Source: Rhodococcus jostii NBRC 16295 (GTDB lineage: Bacteria; Actinomycetota; Actinomycetes; Mycobacteriales; Mycobacteriaceae). Taken from it: a stretch of 64,000 nucleotides of DNA. Position numbers and translations under genes: made by a program. Positions 17,810 to 26,368 of this stretch are shown here, one piece after another. Location of the stretch: positions 93,288 through 157,287 of the forward strand of contig NZ_BCWY01000014.1 in NCBI RefSeq assembly GCF_001894825.1. Reading direction: 5' to 3'. Numbering within the stretch: the first letter of the stretch is position 1; every line of letters begins with the position of its first letter. A model generated the notes under the pieces. That model was not told the DNA's origin. It saw only the letters and a program-made list of their open reading frames with translations, and did not search any database.

Positions 17810-18478
17810 GTGCCCCGACCCACGGACGTGGACGCGACCCCCGAGAGGGTCGTGCGCACCCGGATGACCGGTACGCAACGCCGGGAGCAGTTGATCGAGA
17901 TCGGTCGCGCCCTGTTCGCCGAACGAGGCTACGAGGCGACGTCGATCGAGGAGATCGCACAGCGGGCGCACGTGTCCAAGCCCGTCGTCTACGAGCACTT
18001 CGGCGGCAAGGAAGGCCTCTACGCCGTGGTCGTGGATCGGGAGATGTCGCGGCTGCTGGAGATGGTGACGTCCTCGCTCAAGCAGAACCGTTCCCGGATC
18101 CGGGTCGAACGGGTGGCGCTGGCGTTGCTGACCTATGTGGAGGAGCACACCGACGGATTCCGCATCCTCGTCCGCGACTCTCCGGTGGCGGCGCCGGACG
18201 GCACCTACTCGAGTCTCCTCAACGAGGCCATCGGCCAAGTCGGGCACATCCTCGCCGGTGACTTCTCGCGGCGTGGGTTCAATCCGGATCTGGCGCTGCT
18301 CTACGCGCAGGCGCTTGTCGGGATGGTGTCCACCACCGCGACGTGGTGGCTCGACGAGCGGACGCCGCCGAAGGAGGTCGTCGCCGCGCATCTGGTGAAC
18401 CTGTGCTGGAACGGGTTGACCAATCTGGAGGCCGATCCGCAGCTGGGCACTGATCGGTCGCACCCGGCCGCTCGGTGA
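17810..18478 (+). CDS. TetR-family regulator (Rv1019 type)
   Basis: A 222-aa TetR protein with an N-terminal extension of about 20 residues before RTRMTGTQRREQLIEIGRAL. The HTH continues with ATSIEEIAQRAHVSKPVVYE. The GTG at 17810 (MPRPTDVDATPERVV) is preferred; an AGGAAAGGA stretch lies about 11 nt upstream. The position, divergent from glmU and followed in mycobacteria by mfd, marks it as the backbone regulator. Here mfd has been displaced 13.6 kb downstream by the first accessory segment. Confidence 0.9.
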   Translation: MPRPTDVDATPERVVRTRMTGTQRREQLIEIGRALFAERGYEATSIEEIAQRAHVSKPVVYEHFGGKEGLYAVVVDREMSRLLEMVTSSLKQNRSRIRVERVALALLTYVEEHTDGFRILVRDSPVAAPDGTYSSLLNEAIGQVGHILAGDFSRRGFNPDLALLYAQALVGMVSTTATWWLDERTPPKEVVAAHLVNLCWNGLTNLEADPQLGTDRSHPAAR

Positions 18479-18592
18479 ACGTGTTCTCGTTTTCCGACTC
18501 GCGGTTCAACATCCGGAGGGCTGTGCCTGTCAAGTGCTAGGGTTCGCTGGAGTTTGCGCGCCCCGTCGGGGGGGTTGTTCGGGAGGCAGTCG

Positions 18593-19234
18593 ATGGCGAG
18601 ACAGGTTCGAGCAGAGGTAACTCGGGCTTCGGTCCTCATGGCGGCGGCCGACGTGTTCTTACGCCTGGGCTACGCGAACGCGGGTCTCAACGAGATCATC
18701 GAGCAGTCCGGTGTGACCAAAGGTGCGTTGTACTTCCACTTCAGTTCCAAGGAAGATCTTGCCCGCGGCGTCATCGACGAGGGGCAGATCCGGCTCACGG
18801 CCGGAATGACCTCCGTCAGCGACGGGCCGACACCTGCGCTGGAAGCGCTCGTCGCGCTGTCCTACGTCGCGATCGAGGCGGCGAGCTCGGATCCGATCGT
18901 TGCTGCGATGTTGCGACTGCAGCACGAGATCGGTGACTACCAGGGGACGCACGGCAACGTGGTCTCCTCGTGGCAGCAGGGTTTCGAGCGGATGGTGGCG
19001 CGAGCCGTCGAGGAGGGCGACGTTCTCGCGGAGGACGACGTCTCTGCCGCAACGCTGTCCACCTTCCTGCTCGGGTCGTTGCTGGGTGCTCATGTCGTCG
19101 CAAGTGCAACCGGTGCATTCGACGATCTTCCGCGACGCATGGAGCGCGTCTGGTACTTCATTCTTCCCGGTCTGGTGGAGCCGTCGAAGCTCGTGTATTT
19201 CCGCCAGTTCGCCTCCCGGCGACTGCTGCGCTAG
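18593..19234 (+). CDS. Gamma-butyrolactone-receptor-type TetR regulator (ArpA/ScbR-like)
   Basis: A 213-aa TetR protein whose wording matches the Streptomyces autoregulator receptors: MARQVRAEVTRASVL start, DVFLRLGYANAGLNEIIEQS, then GVTKGALYFHFSSKEDLARG. The ligand domain retains a Trp in FERMV-type context (SSWQQGFERM). The ATG at 18593 follows GGGAGG. Such proteins repress target genes until a butyrolactone-like signal releases them; a related signal system is known from R. jostii RHA1. No AfsA-type synthase gene is in the window. It is the first gene of the accessory segment and probably controls the genes after it. Confidence 0.85.
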   Translation: MARQVRAEVTRASVLMAAADVFLRLGYANAGLNEIIEQSGVTKGALYFHFSSKEDLARGVIDEGQIRLTAGMTSVSDGPTPALEALVALSYVAIEAASSDPIVAAMLRLQHEIGDYQGTHGNVVSSWQQGFERMVARAVEEGDVLAEDDVSAATLSTFLLGSLLGAHVVASATGAFDDLPRRMERVWYFILPGLVEPSKLVYFRQFASRRLLR

Positions 19235-19592
19235 CAAACCGACTCCGCGGGAAGAGGTTTCCGCGACGGTGTTTGCTCGTTGCCGCATTGTTAGCTGCCT
19301 CACAGCCAAATGGCGACTATTCCGCTAAACACACTTGAAATCCAATTAATCCGCACGAAAAAGACCTCGAGTATGTACTTTCCCATGCAAAACGGCTAAT
19401 GACCCACCGGAGAATGGACTGCTGCTGCGACGCAATGGTGGGCTCGGTTCGCCGCGGGGTTTTGCGAGACCAATGACGCAGACGGTGGATACCGGAGGAT
19501 GTATTGTGAAATTTCGTCCCCCGAATTACCGGGTGGTCGAAAGATAACTGACATTGCAAGCCCAATGAGCCGATGACATCGGAGGGTGCCCG
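19235..19592. other. Gene-free stretch with AT-rich promoter region
   Basis: 358 nt without a convincing gene. It is clearly richer in A and T (about 19310-19400 and 19490-19570) than its surroundings, as expected of a promoter or a xenogeneic-silencer target. AAACC at 19236-19240 and GGTTT at 19256-19260 form a weak dyad just after the receptor gene. The Shine-Dalgarno GGAGGG for the next gene is at 19580-19585. Confidence 0.5.
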
Positions 19593-20057
19593 ATGCCGTT
19601 CGTCATTGTCGAACGCGAAGAGACGCTGGTCGCTGGGCTGGCTGTCCGTAGCCCCAAGCGGGCGCTGGGAGAAGCGCGCGACAAGGCTCTCGAAAAGACG
19701 TGGTCGACTCTTCTTGCGCAGAACGTGGATCGGCCGCTGGCCTCCGCCTACGTCGACCACGCTGCCGAGATCAATTCGTATTTCACGCAAATCGTCGGCT
19801 ACGAGTGCTCCTCCATCGACCAGGTCGGGCGCGGGCACCTCGTGGCGCGGATTCCCGCCGGAACTTATGCCAAGTTCTCCTCCGTCGGCACGTTTCCCGA
19901 TCTCTTCGACGTCCTCTGGGGGCAGATTCGAGACGCGGAGGAATCGCATCAGATTCAACGGTCCTACACCGGCGATTTCGAGTTCTACCCGCACGCCTTC
20001 GGGATAGATTTGTACGTGGCGATAGTGCCACCCGCCACCAGGCAGGGGCAGCAATGA
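19593..20057 (+). CDS. Stand-alone GyrI-like effector-binding domain protein
   Basis: A 154-aa protein without an HTH. The pattern (FVIVEREETLVAGLAVRSPK, YFTQIVGYECSSIDQ, VARIPAGTYAKFSSVGTFPD and C-terminal DFEFYPHAFGIDLYVAIVP) is that of the AraC-effector-binding/GyrI (SHS2-type) small-molecule-binding fold, complete in length. Such free domains bind drugs or metabolites or inhibit partners. Translation overlaps the next paralogous gene by 4 nt. The second gene encodes the same fold, so a heterodimer is possible. Confidence 0.75.
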   Translation: MPFVIVEREETLVAGLAVRSPKRALGEARDKALEKTWSTLLAQNVDRPLASAYVDHAAEINSYFTQIVGYECSSIDQVGRGHLVARIPAGTYAKFSSVGTFPDLFDVLWGQIRDAEESHQIQRSYTGDFEFYPHAFGIDLYVAIVPPATRQGQQ

Positions 20058-20479
20058 GTTTCGAGATCGTCAAGCGTGAGTCCACCGATTTCGGTGGCCT
20101 CGTTCTGCCGCGTATGGAGTTGAGTTCGTCGGCGCACGCGACCGACCTGATGAAGTTCACGCGCGAGCGCGTGCAGTTGCGCGGTGTCGAGGAGCTGACC
20201 ACCGTCTACGTCGCGGTCCCGGATCTGGGGTGGACCGCTGTGATCGGATATCGCTGCATCGACCTCGATCACCTCGAGATCGGCGACGTGCTCGTGCGCG
20301 TCCCGTCCGGCTATTTTGCGAAGTTCACCCCCGACGGGCGGTCGTCCGACCCCATCGAGGATGTGTGGATGCAGGCCGAGGTGGCAGAGAAGGAGGGGCG
20401 CATCGAGCGCGCCTACGCGGAGGAGATCGAGGTCTTTCGTGCTCCGAACAACGTCGAGTTGTTCATTTCCCTGACATAA
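20054..20479 (+). CDS. Second stand-alone GyrI-like effector-binding domain protein
   Basis: A 141-aa paralogue of the preceding protein, read from shared pattern: SFEIVKRESTDFGGLVLPRM start, TAVIGYRCIDLDHLEIGDV, then RVPSGYFAKFTPDG and EIEVFRAPNNVELFISL. It has no DNA-binding domain. The ATGA overlap with the upstream stop implies equal, coupled synthesis of the two. The substrate or partner is unknown. The neighbourhood (butyrolactone receptor, E1-like/nitroreductase, c-di-GMP enzyme) suggests small-molecule sensing. Confidence 0.75.
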   Translation: MSFEIVKRESTDFGGLVLPRMELSSSAHATDLMKFTRERVQLRGVEELTTVYVAVPDLGWTAVIGYRCIDLDHLEIGDVLVRVPSGYFAKFTPDGRSSDPIEDVWMQAEVAEKEGRIERAYAEEIEVFRAPNNVELFISLT

Positions 20480-20661
20480 TTCAGGCCACAGAATTACCGA
20501 CCTGAAGTTTGTTTTAGTGCCTATTTGAGGCATCGTAGGTGACAAATCCGGACCAAACGCGGAAAATGGGTAGCCGCGGGGCTGTGGCCGGGTGTTCGTG
20601 TGTCCAGTTCTTGGGGTCTTTACGTAACCCGTGAGTCCCCGGAATTGCCGCACCGACTCCG

Positions 20662-21450
20662 ATGGGAAAGCCAATGCCAGTTGAACAGCTGTCGCGCCCG
20701 CAGATCGACACACGGTCGCCCGAGACCATACTCGACCGAACTCTGAGCGTCTGGGATCCCCGATCGGAGTGTCGCTTCGTCGTTGCCCGGCCCTCCGACG
20801 AGCCGGCGCTGTGGGAAGAATATCTCGAGGGCGCCGTGACCGGCTACCGCAAGTACGGCGCCGAGAAGGCCCTCGAATACCGACGAATCCAGGACGGCGA
20901 CACCACCGCCGCGTTCTTCGTCGCGATCGAGCCCAATGGCTCCGTCGCGGCGGGCGTCCGAATTCAAGGTCCTTACCTTTCCGCTGGTCAGGCGCATGCG
21001 ATCACGGAATGGGGTACGCATCCCGGAGCCCCTGCCGTTCGCCGGATGATCGAAGACCGGTTGCCGTTCGGCGTAGTGGAGGCGAAGGGTGCGTGGGTGG
21101 CGGACGGCGCGGCCAGGCGGGGTGAACTCGTCGGCGCACTGGGTCGATTCGCCACCTTCTCGATGGATCTGCTCGACGTCCAGTTCATGCTCGCGACCGC
21201 GGCAGCCCACGTCCTGGAAACATGGAGGTCCTCCGGCGGGGTGGTGGCCGACCATATTGCTCCCGTGCCCTACCCGGATGACCGCTACGAGACGCGGCTG
21301 ATGTGGTGGGATCGGAGTAGGCGCAGGGGCCGCGCCGAATCCATGCAGTTGGCCCAACTGTTACTCACGACGTCCCGCTCGGCGCCGTCGGCGGACACCG
21401 CGACGGGGACGGGAGGAAACGTCGTCCGGCCGATGCGGAGCGTCTCGTGA
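20662..21450 (+). CDS. Unrecognised 262-aa protein, possibly an acyltransferase-fold enzyme
   Basis: I do not recognise the family. The N-terminal half (CRFVVARPSDEPALWEEYLE, GYRKYGAEKALEYRRIQDGD, then AAFFVAIEPNGSVAAGVRIQ) has the alternation of GNAT or LuxI/FeeM-type acyltransferases. EWGTHPGAPAVRRMIEDRLP and a Trp-rich stretch (RLMWWDRSRRRGR) follow. Both ATG 20662 and ATG 20674 are possible starts; the second is preceded by GGGAAAG. The stop overlaps the next start by 4 nt (GTGA), so it is co-translated with the E1-like/nitroreductase fusion and probably works with it. Confidence in any function is low. Confidence 0.75.
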   Translation: MGKPMPVEQLSRPQIDTRSPETILDRTLSVWDPRSECRFVVARPSDEPALWEEYLEGAVTGYRKYGAEKALEYRRIQDGDTTAAFFVAIEPNGSVAAGVRIQGPYLSAGQAHAITEWGTHPGAPAVRRMIEDRLPFGVVEAKGAWVADGAARRGELVGALGRFATFSMDLLDVQFMLATAAAHVLETWRSSGGVVADHIAPVPYPDDRYETRLMWWDRSRRRGRAESMQLAQLLLTTSRSAPSADTATGTGGNVVRPMRSVS

Positions 21451-23573
21451 ACGAATCCCGCGGTGACTACGCCGCACTGCTGCTCGACGAGGGCCACTCC
21501 GAGGACGCGGCGGCACTCGACCGTCTCCGCCGCGACCCCGCGGTGGCCTTCGTCGATCGACTCGAACACCAGAGGGATACGCTCCGCACTCTCGTTCCCA
21601 CACCCGATCCCGGCGTGCTGGACGAGACGCCGGTGTGGGCGTACTACTCGTGGCGACGCACCGTGGTGCGTCTGCTCGGCCCCACAGCGTTCCGGCTGCT
21701 GCGGCTGGACCGCAATCGGAACAAAGTCACCGCACAGGAGCAGGAACGACTCCGAGACGTGACAGTCGGGATCGTCGGTCTGAGCGTCGGGCACGCGGTC
21801 GCGCTGGCCCTCACCCTGGAAGGGGCCTGCGGCGGCCTGCGGCTCGCGGACTTCGACAGCCTCGAACTGTCCAACCTGAACCGGGTTCCCGGAAGCGTTC
21901 TGGACCTCGGCGTGAACAAGGCGGTGGTGGCCGCCCGCCGCATCGCGGAGATCGACCCCTACGTCACAGTGACGTTGTGGGAGGACGGGCTCGACGTCGA
22001 GTCGGTCGCCGAATTCCTGGACGGCACGGACGTGGTGGTCGACGAGTGCGACTCCCTGGACGTCAAGGTGTCCCTGCGGAGAGAGGCCCGTCGCCGGGGT
22101 CTGCCGGTGCTGATGGCCACCAGCGACAGGGGCCTGCTGGACGTCGAGCGGTTCGACCTCGAACCCGATCGCCCCATCTTCCACGGAGTGATCGGCGACG
22201 TCGACGTGGAGTCGCTCGCCGGTCTCGGCTCGCGGGACAAGATTCCGCTCGTCCTCCAGATCCTGGACGCCGCAGAGCTGTCGGCGACGATGGCGGCGTC
22301 GCTGGTGGAGGTGGACGAAACCATCTCGACCTGGCCGCAGCTCGGGGGCGAGGTGCTGCTCGGCGGTGCGGAGGTCGCGGTGGCGGTGCGGCGCATCGCG
22401 CTCGGACGGCCGCTCGCGTCGGGTCGGTGCCGCATGGATCTGGATGGGCATCTCGACACACTCGCCGATCCGCCGATACCGCTCGATCCGCGGGAGGAGC
22501 CCGAGGGTCGTGAGGCGGCCGCGGTGTCGCACGATGCCGTCGACACCGTCGTGAACGCCGCCGCCCGTGCGCCTTCCGGCGGCAACATCCAGCCCTGGAC
22601 GATCACCGCGGACGTCGAGGGGCTGAGTATCTCGCTGGCTCCGGAGCACACGACGGCCATGGACGTCGAGTATCGGGGCAGCTACGTCGCGGTCGGTGCC
22701 GCGCTGCACAACGCCCGGATCGCCGCGTCGGCCGCCGGTCTGCTCGGTGCCGTCACAGTCCACGACGGGGAACCGGGGCTCCCGGTCGCCACGGTGACGT
22801 TCGGCAGCGGGAGCGAGCCGGAACTCACGGACCGCTACGAGCACATGCTCGACCGGACCACCAACCGCAGGCCGGGTGTGCCCCGGCCGCTGGACGACGC
22901 GCAGGCGGGACTCCTCGCGGAGTCGGCATCTCGCGAGGGCGCACGCCTCTGCCTGGTGACCGACCGGGACGACATCGCGGCGATCGGTGCCATTCTGGCG
23001 GAGTCGGACCGCATCCGATTCCTCACGCCGACCCTGCATCGCGAAATGATCGGCGAACTGCGGTGGCCACCGATCGATTCGCTCGAGACCGGCATCGACG
23101 TTCGCGCACTGGAACTCGATTCCGCGGAACTGTCGACCCTCGCGCTGCTGCGTCGGCCCGACGTCATGGAACACCTGGGTGCACAGGACGGCGGACGGGC
23201 GCTGGGCAAGTCCACCGCGGACCGCGTCGCGTCGAGTTCGGCGATCGCCGTCGTCGCGATCCCGGGCAGCACCCCGCGGGACTATGTGCGCGGCGGAGAG
23301 GCGACCGAGAGCGTGTGGATCGACGCGCAGGCGCTCGGGCTCGCTGTCCAGCCGATTTCACCCGTGTTTCTCTACGGTGTGGAAAGAGCGGAACTCGAAC
23401 GACTCTCACCACGATATGCGGCACCATTGGAGAGGCTACGGCAGGAACTGTTCGACGTCGTCGGGGCGAAGGCAGGTGAGGCACTCGCCATGGTGCTTCG
23501 GCTCAGCCACGCGCCTGGACCGTCGGTTCGCAGCGAGCGCCGCGCAGACAGGGTCCGAAGGCGGATATCGTAA
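21447..23573 (+). CDS. Rv1355c-type fusion: E1-like ThiF/MoeB domain plus nitroreductase-like domain
   Basis: A 708-aa fusion. Residues about 90-330 form an E1-like adenylation domain: GIVGLSVGHAVALALTLEGA nucleotide loop, then LADFDSLELSNLNR and VVVDECDSLDVKVSLR. No zinc Cys pairs are obvious. The C-terminal half is nitroreductase-like (NAAARAPSGGNIQPWTIT at about 370, later TTNRRPGVPRPL), an FMN fold. From memory this order defines the Rv1355c (MoeY) family, of unproven function. The start is GTG at 21447, coupled to the preceding gene. The next gene, as in mycobacteria, is a c-di-GMP turnover protein. Confidence 0.85.
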   Translation: MNESRGDYAALLLDEGHSEDAAALDRLRRDPAVAFVDRLEHQRDTLRTLVPTPDPGVLDETPVWAYYSWRRTVVRLLGPTAFRLLRLDRNRNKVTAQEQERLRDVTVGIVGLSVGHAVALALTLEGACGGLRLADFDSLELSNLNRVPGSVLDLGVNKAVVAARRIAEIDPYVTVTLWEDGLDVESVAEFLDGTDVVVDECDSLDVKVSLRREARRRGLPVLMATSDRGLLDVERFDLEPDRPIFHGVIGDVDVESLAGLGSRDKIPLVLQILDAAELSATMAASLVEVDETISTWPQLGGEVLLGGAEVAVAVRRIALGRPLASGRCRMDLDGHLDTLADPPIPLDPREEPEGREAAAVSHDAVDTVVNAAARAPSGGNIQPWTITADVEGLSISLAPEHTTAMDVEYRGSYVAVGAALHNARIAASAAGLLGAVTVHDGEPGLPVATVTFGSGSEPELTDRYEHMLDRTTNRRPGVPRPLDDAQAGLLAESASREGARLCLVTDRDDIAAIGAILAESDRIRFLTPTLHREMIGELRWPPIDSLETGIDVRALELDSAELSTLALLRRPDVMEHLGAQDGGRALGKSTADRVASSSAIAVVAIPGSTPRDYVRGGEATESVWIDAQALGLAVQPISPVFLYGVERAELERLSPRYAAPLERLRQELFDVVGAKAGEALAMVLRLSHAPGPSVRSERRADRVRRRIS

Positions 23574-23587
23574 GGACAGGAGGGCCC

Positions 23588-25444
23588 GTGGACACCGAGA
23601 AGCACACCGAAAAGCAGTCCGAGAAGCTCGAGACCCTGGTGACAACCGTGGCGTCCCGGCTGACACCTGTCGATGCCGTCTCGTTCAAGCCTGTCGCCAC
23701 CCGTGTCCTGCAGGATCTCGTGGAGCATTTCGAGGTCGATACCAGCTTTCTCCGATTCACCGATCACGAGATCGCGGCGACCGTGCTGATCGCGGAATAC
23801 CCGCTCCGTCCCGTCATCCCCGACCCCGACCCGCTCGGCGTCGTCTACTTCAAGGACGCAGACTCGACGTTCGCCCAGATCGAGCACCAGAAGGACGTGG
23901 CCATCTTCCGGCCGGAGACGTCCGGACCGGATTACCACGAGCGGGTCCGCGAGGGCTCCGGCGTGCCGCAGGTGTCGCTCGCGGCCGTCCCGTTGCTGTC
24001 GGGTGAGACCACGACGGGCACCCTCGGCTTCATCAAGTTCGGTGACCGCGACTGGACGCCGCCGGAGGTCGACGTCCTCAAGGCGATCGCCGCGTTGCTC
24101 GCGCAGGTCCAGGCACGCATCGTCGTCGAGGAGCAGTTGCGCTACTCCGCCGACCATGATTCCCTCACCGGGCTCAGTAACCGGCGCGCGCTCTACCATC
24201 ACCTGGACACCCGCCTCGCCGCATCCGAACCCGGGCCGGTCGCCATTCTGTTCCTCGACCTGGACCGACTGAAGCCGCTCAACGACTTCTTCGGTCACGG
24301 GGCCGGCGACGGCTTCATCTCGACGATCGCGGACCGGCTCAGATCGACCAGTGGGGCCGACGATCTCGTCTCGAGGCTGGGCGGAGACGAATTCGTGCTC
24401 GTGCTCGGCGGATCCGTCGGCCTGGAGGAGGCCGAGGTGCGGGCGCAACACATCCGCGACGTCGTGACCGAACGGGTGCGGCTCGGCCGCGAGGTCGTCA
24501 GCCGCAGTGTCAGTATCGGCGTCGCGGTGGGAAACCCGGGTAAGGCCACCACGAGTTCTCTCCTCAGCCAGGCGGACCAGGCAGTCATGGTCGCGAAGAC
24601 CAAAGGCGGGAATGCGATCAGCGTCTTCACGGACGAGATGCAGGAGGAGAGCGAGAAACGCAACATGATCGAGCTCAGTCTCCGTGCGGCCATCGCCGAC
24701 GAATCTCTCTTCCTCGAGTACCAGCCCGAGGTCGACCTGCGGACCGGCCGGATCATCGGGGTCGAGGCATTGGTGCGCTGGAATCACCCGCTGCTCGGGC
24801 TACTGCAGCCGGTATCGTTCATCGACGTCGCCGAGGCCACCAACGTGGCAGGGGAACTCGGGCGCTGGGTGATTCGGAAGGCCTGCCGGCAGTGGGCCGA
24901 CTGGCGGTCGCAGGTGCCCGACCTCGATCTGGCTCTCCGTGTCAACGTCTCGCCGGGTCAGTTGGCCGGTCTGGACTTTCTGGACGTGGTCGCGAACGCG
25001 TTGTCGGAGTTCGAACTCCGGAAGGGCGCGCTGTGCCTGGAGATTACCGAGAACGCCGTGCTCAGCGATCTGACGTGGACGCGTGAGGCGCTCGAAGGGC
25101 TGCATGCGATGGATGTGGAGGTCGCGATCGACGACTTCGGCACCGGATACAGTTCGCTCAGCCATCTCAAGGCGCTGCCGGTGGGGACGCTGAAGATCGA
25201 CAAGGGTTTCGTGATGAACCTGGACACCAATCCGGAAGACCGGGCGATCGTGAAGTCGATCATCGGTCTCGCGGAATCGTTCGGTCTCGAGTTGGTGGCG
25301 GAGGGTGTCGAGAACGTCGCCTCCGCCCGCCAACTTCTCGACATGGGTTGCCATCGCGCGCAGGGCTTCCTGTTCAGCCGTCCGGTCTCGGCGGAGAAGA
25401 TCGGCAAGTTGCTGGTCGCGGGAGCGATCGAGGTCGGGCTGTAG
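23588..25444 (+). CDS. GAF-GGDEF-EAL bifunctional c-di-GMP protein (Rv1354c type)
   Basis: A 618-aa cytoplasmic protein. The GAF-type sensor spans about residues 20-175. The GGDEF cyclase domain follows, with DHDSLTGLSNRRALYHHL and an intact SRLGGDEF at about residue 265, but no RxxD inhibitory site in front. The EAL phosphodiesterase has EALVRWNHPLLG at about residue 393, with ENAVLSDL and AIDDFGTGYSSLSHLKALP after it. Both activities look possible. The GTG start at 23588 follows GGAGG. There is no membrane segment. The arrangement after the Rv1355c-type gene mirrors M. tuberculosis as I recall it, so the pair is probably a functional unit. Confidence 0.95.
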   Translation: MDTEKHTEKQSEKLETLVTTVASRLTPVDAVSFKPVATRVLQDLVEHFEVDTSFLRFTDHEIAATVLIAEYPLRPVIPDPDPLGVVYFKDADSTFAQIEHQKDVAIFRPETSGPDYHERVREGSGVPQVSLAAVPLLSGETTTGTLGFIKFGDRDWTPPEVDVLKAIAALLAQVQARIVVEEQLRYSADHDSLTGLSNRRALYHHLDTRLAASEPGPVAILFLDLDRLKPLNDFFGHGAGDGFISTIADRLRSTSGADDLVSRLGGDEFVLVLGGSVGLEEAEVRAQHIRDVVTERVRLGREVVSRSVSIGVAVGNPGKATTSSLLSQADQAVMVAKTKGGNAISVFTDEMQEESEKRNMIELSLRAAIADESLFLEYQPEVDLRTGRIIGVEALVRWNHPLLGLLQPVSFIDVAEATNVAGELGRWVIRKACRQWADWRSQVPDLDLALRVNVSPGQLAGLDFLDVVANALSEFELRKGALCLEITENAVLSDLTWTREALEGLHAMDVEVAIDDFGTGYSSLSHLKALPVGTLKIDKGFVMNLDTNPEDRAIVKSIIGLAESFGLELVAEGVENVASARQLLDMGCHRAQGFLFSRPVSAEKIGKLLVAGAIEVGL

Positions 25445-25643
25445 GTCGCCCGCCGCCGCATTTGCTGGTCCACCGCTCCGAGAAGACAGCGTTACAGACT
25501 CACGGTATGTTTATGCCCACACTGCAGTACCTCTTGTCTTGAATTGCCGTTCTGCGGTAACTTCTCGAGGGGTTTGCTGGAAAGTCACTGAAAGTGACGG
25601 CCGGCGCGGAATGTGACCGTCGAAGACTGGAGCAGGGGGATCG

Positions 25644-26129
25644 ATGTCTGGTGGTGCTGTCGGTTCGGTCCCCGAGATCTCGATCGGGTCGGTCCCAGAG
25701 TTCCGGATCGGGTCGATCCCAGAGTTTCGGATCGGGTGCGATGTGATGACGGTCGGGCACGTGCGGAGCAGTGTCGATCGGTTCGGCGACCGCTACCTGG
25801 CGAGGATCTTCACCCCGCACGAACTCGAAACCTGCGAAGGGCCTGCCCGGGCCCAGCGCCTGGCCGCGCGATTCGCGGCCAAGGAGGCCGTCGTCAAGGT
25901 GTTGCGACCCGGGGACGTCGCGCTTCCGTGGCAGTCCATCGAGATCCGGCGCGAGAGCTGGGGTGGGTGCGGAGTGCGCCTGTCCGGCAACGCGTCGACC
26001 CTCGCCGAGCGGGAGCGCATCGGCGGATTCCAGGTCTCGATCTCACACGAGGAAGACGTCGCGATCGCGATGGTCACCGCGTCCCGGCTCGGCACGCCCC
26101 ACCATCACCAAGGAGAACGCCACCCATGA
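25644..26129 (+). CDS. AcpS-like 4'-phosphopantetheinyl transferase with repeated N-terminus
   Basis: A 161-aa enzyme of the AcpS class, which moves phosphopantetheine from CoA to a carrier-protein Ser. The Mg-binding start IGCDVMTVGHVR is near residue 31, ARIFTPHELETC follows, the signature RFAAKEAVVKVL is at about residue 74, and SISHEEDVAIAMV at about 133. The first 30 residues are three copies of an 8-aa unit, the last merging into the IGCD strand. The adjacent carrier-protein gene overlaps by 4 nt, so this is almost certainly its dedicated activator, distinct from a genome-wide AcpS. Confidence 0.88.
   Translation: MSGGAVGSVPEISIGSVPEFRIGSIPEFRIGCDVMTVGHVRSSVDRFGDRYLARIFTPHELETCEGPARAQRLAARFAAKEAVVKVLRPGDVALPWQSIEIRRESWGGCGVRLSGNASTLAERERIGGFQVSISHEEDVAIAMVTASRLGTPHHHQGERHP
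25668..25739 (+). repeat. Three tandem 24-bp units in the AcpS-like gene
   Basis: Units 25668-25691, 25692-25715 and 25716-25739 encode VPEISIGS, VPEFRIGS and IPEFRIGC. The last unit forms the first strand of the enzyme, so the others look like in-frame duplications of it. Copies differ at a few positions, so the expansion is not brand new. Confidence 0.9.
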
Positions 26130-26368
26130 GCGAGCAGACCATCCGCAAGGTTCTCGGCGACCACGCCCGGCTGTCGGTCGACGCGGCGAGCATCGCTGTC
26201 GGCGCCGACCTGTACGAGCTGGGATTGACCTCGCACGCGAGTGTCAACGTGATGCTGGCGCTGGAGGATTCGTTCGACATCGAGTTCCCCGACGAATTGC
26301 TGCGCAAGAGCACGTTCGCGAGCGTCGACTCCATTCGGGGCGCGCTCGTCGAACTCGGTGTGGCGTGA
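26126..26368 (+). CDS. Stand-alone acyl/aminoacyl carrier protein
   Basis: An 80-aa carrier protein of the four-helix ACP fold. The phosphopantetheine site is Ser36 in YELGLTSHASVNVML, followed by the helix-III region EDSFDIEFPDELL. GLTS replaces the usual GLDS or GxDS of fatty-acid ACPs, a difference common in carrier proteins served by amino acid:[carrier protein] ligases (recalled, not checked). It overlaps the AcpS-like gene upstream and the flavoprotein gene downstream by 4 nt each. It would hold the amino acid loaded by the ligase two genes later. Confidence 0.92.
   Translation: MSEQTIRKVLGDHARLSVDAASIAVGADLYELGLTSHASVNVMLALEDSFDIEFPDELLRKSTFASVDSIRGALVELGVA

Noticed and set aside
19236..19260. 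AAACC...GGTTT dyad as an autoregulator-responsive element
   Set aside because: Only five outer bases match and the inner part is not symmetric; it may just be a weak terminator.
18593..25444. AfsA/ScbA-type butyrolactone synthase
   Set aside because: None of the proteins in the island shows the hot-dog-fold AfsA pattern, so only the receptor side of such a system is present.
25668..25739. CRISPR-like short repeat array
   Set aside because: Units are directly adjacent, without spacers, and lie in frame within a coding sequence.
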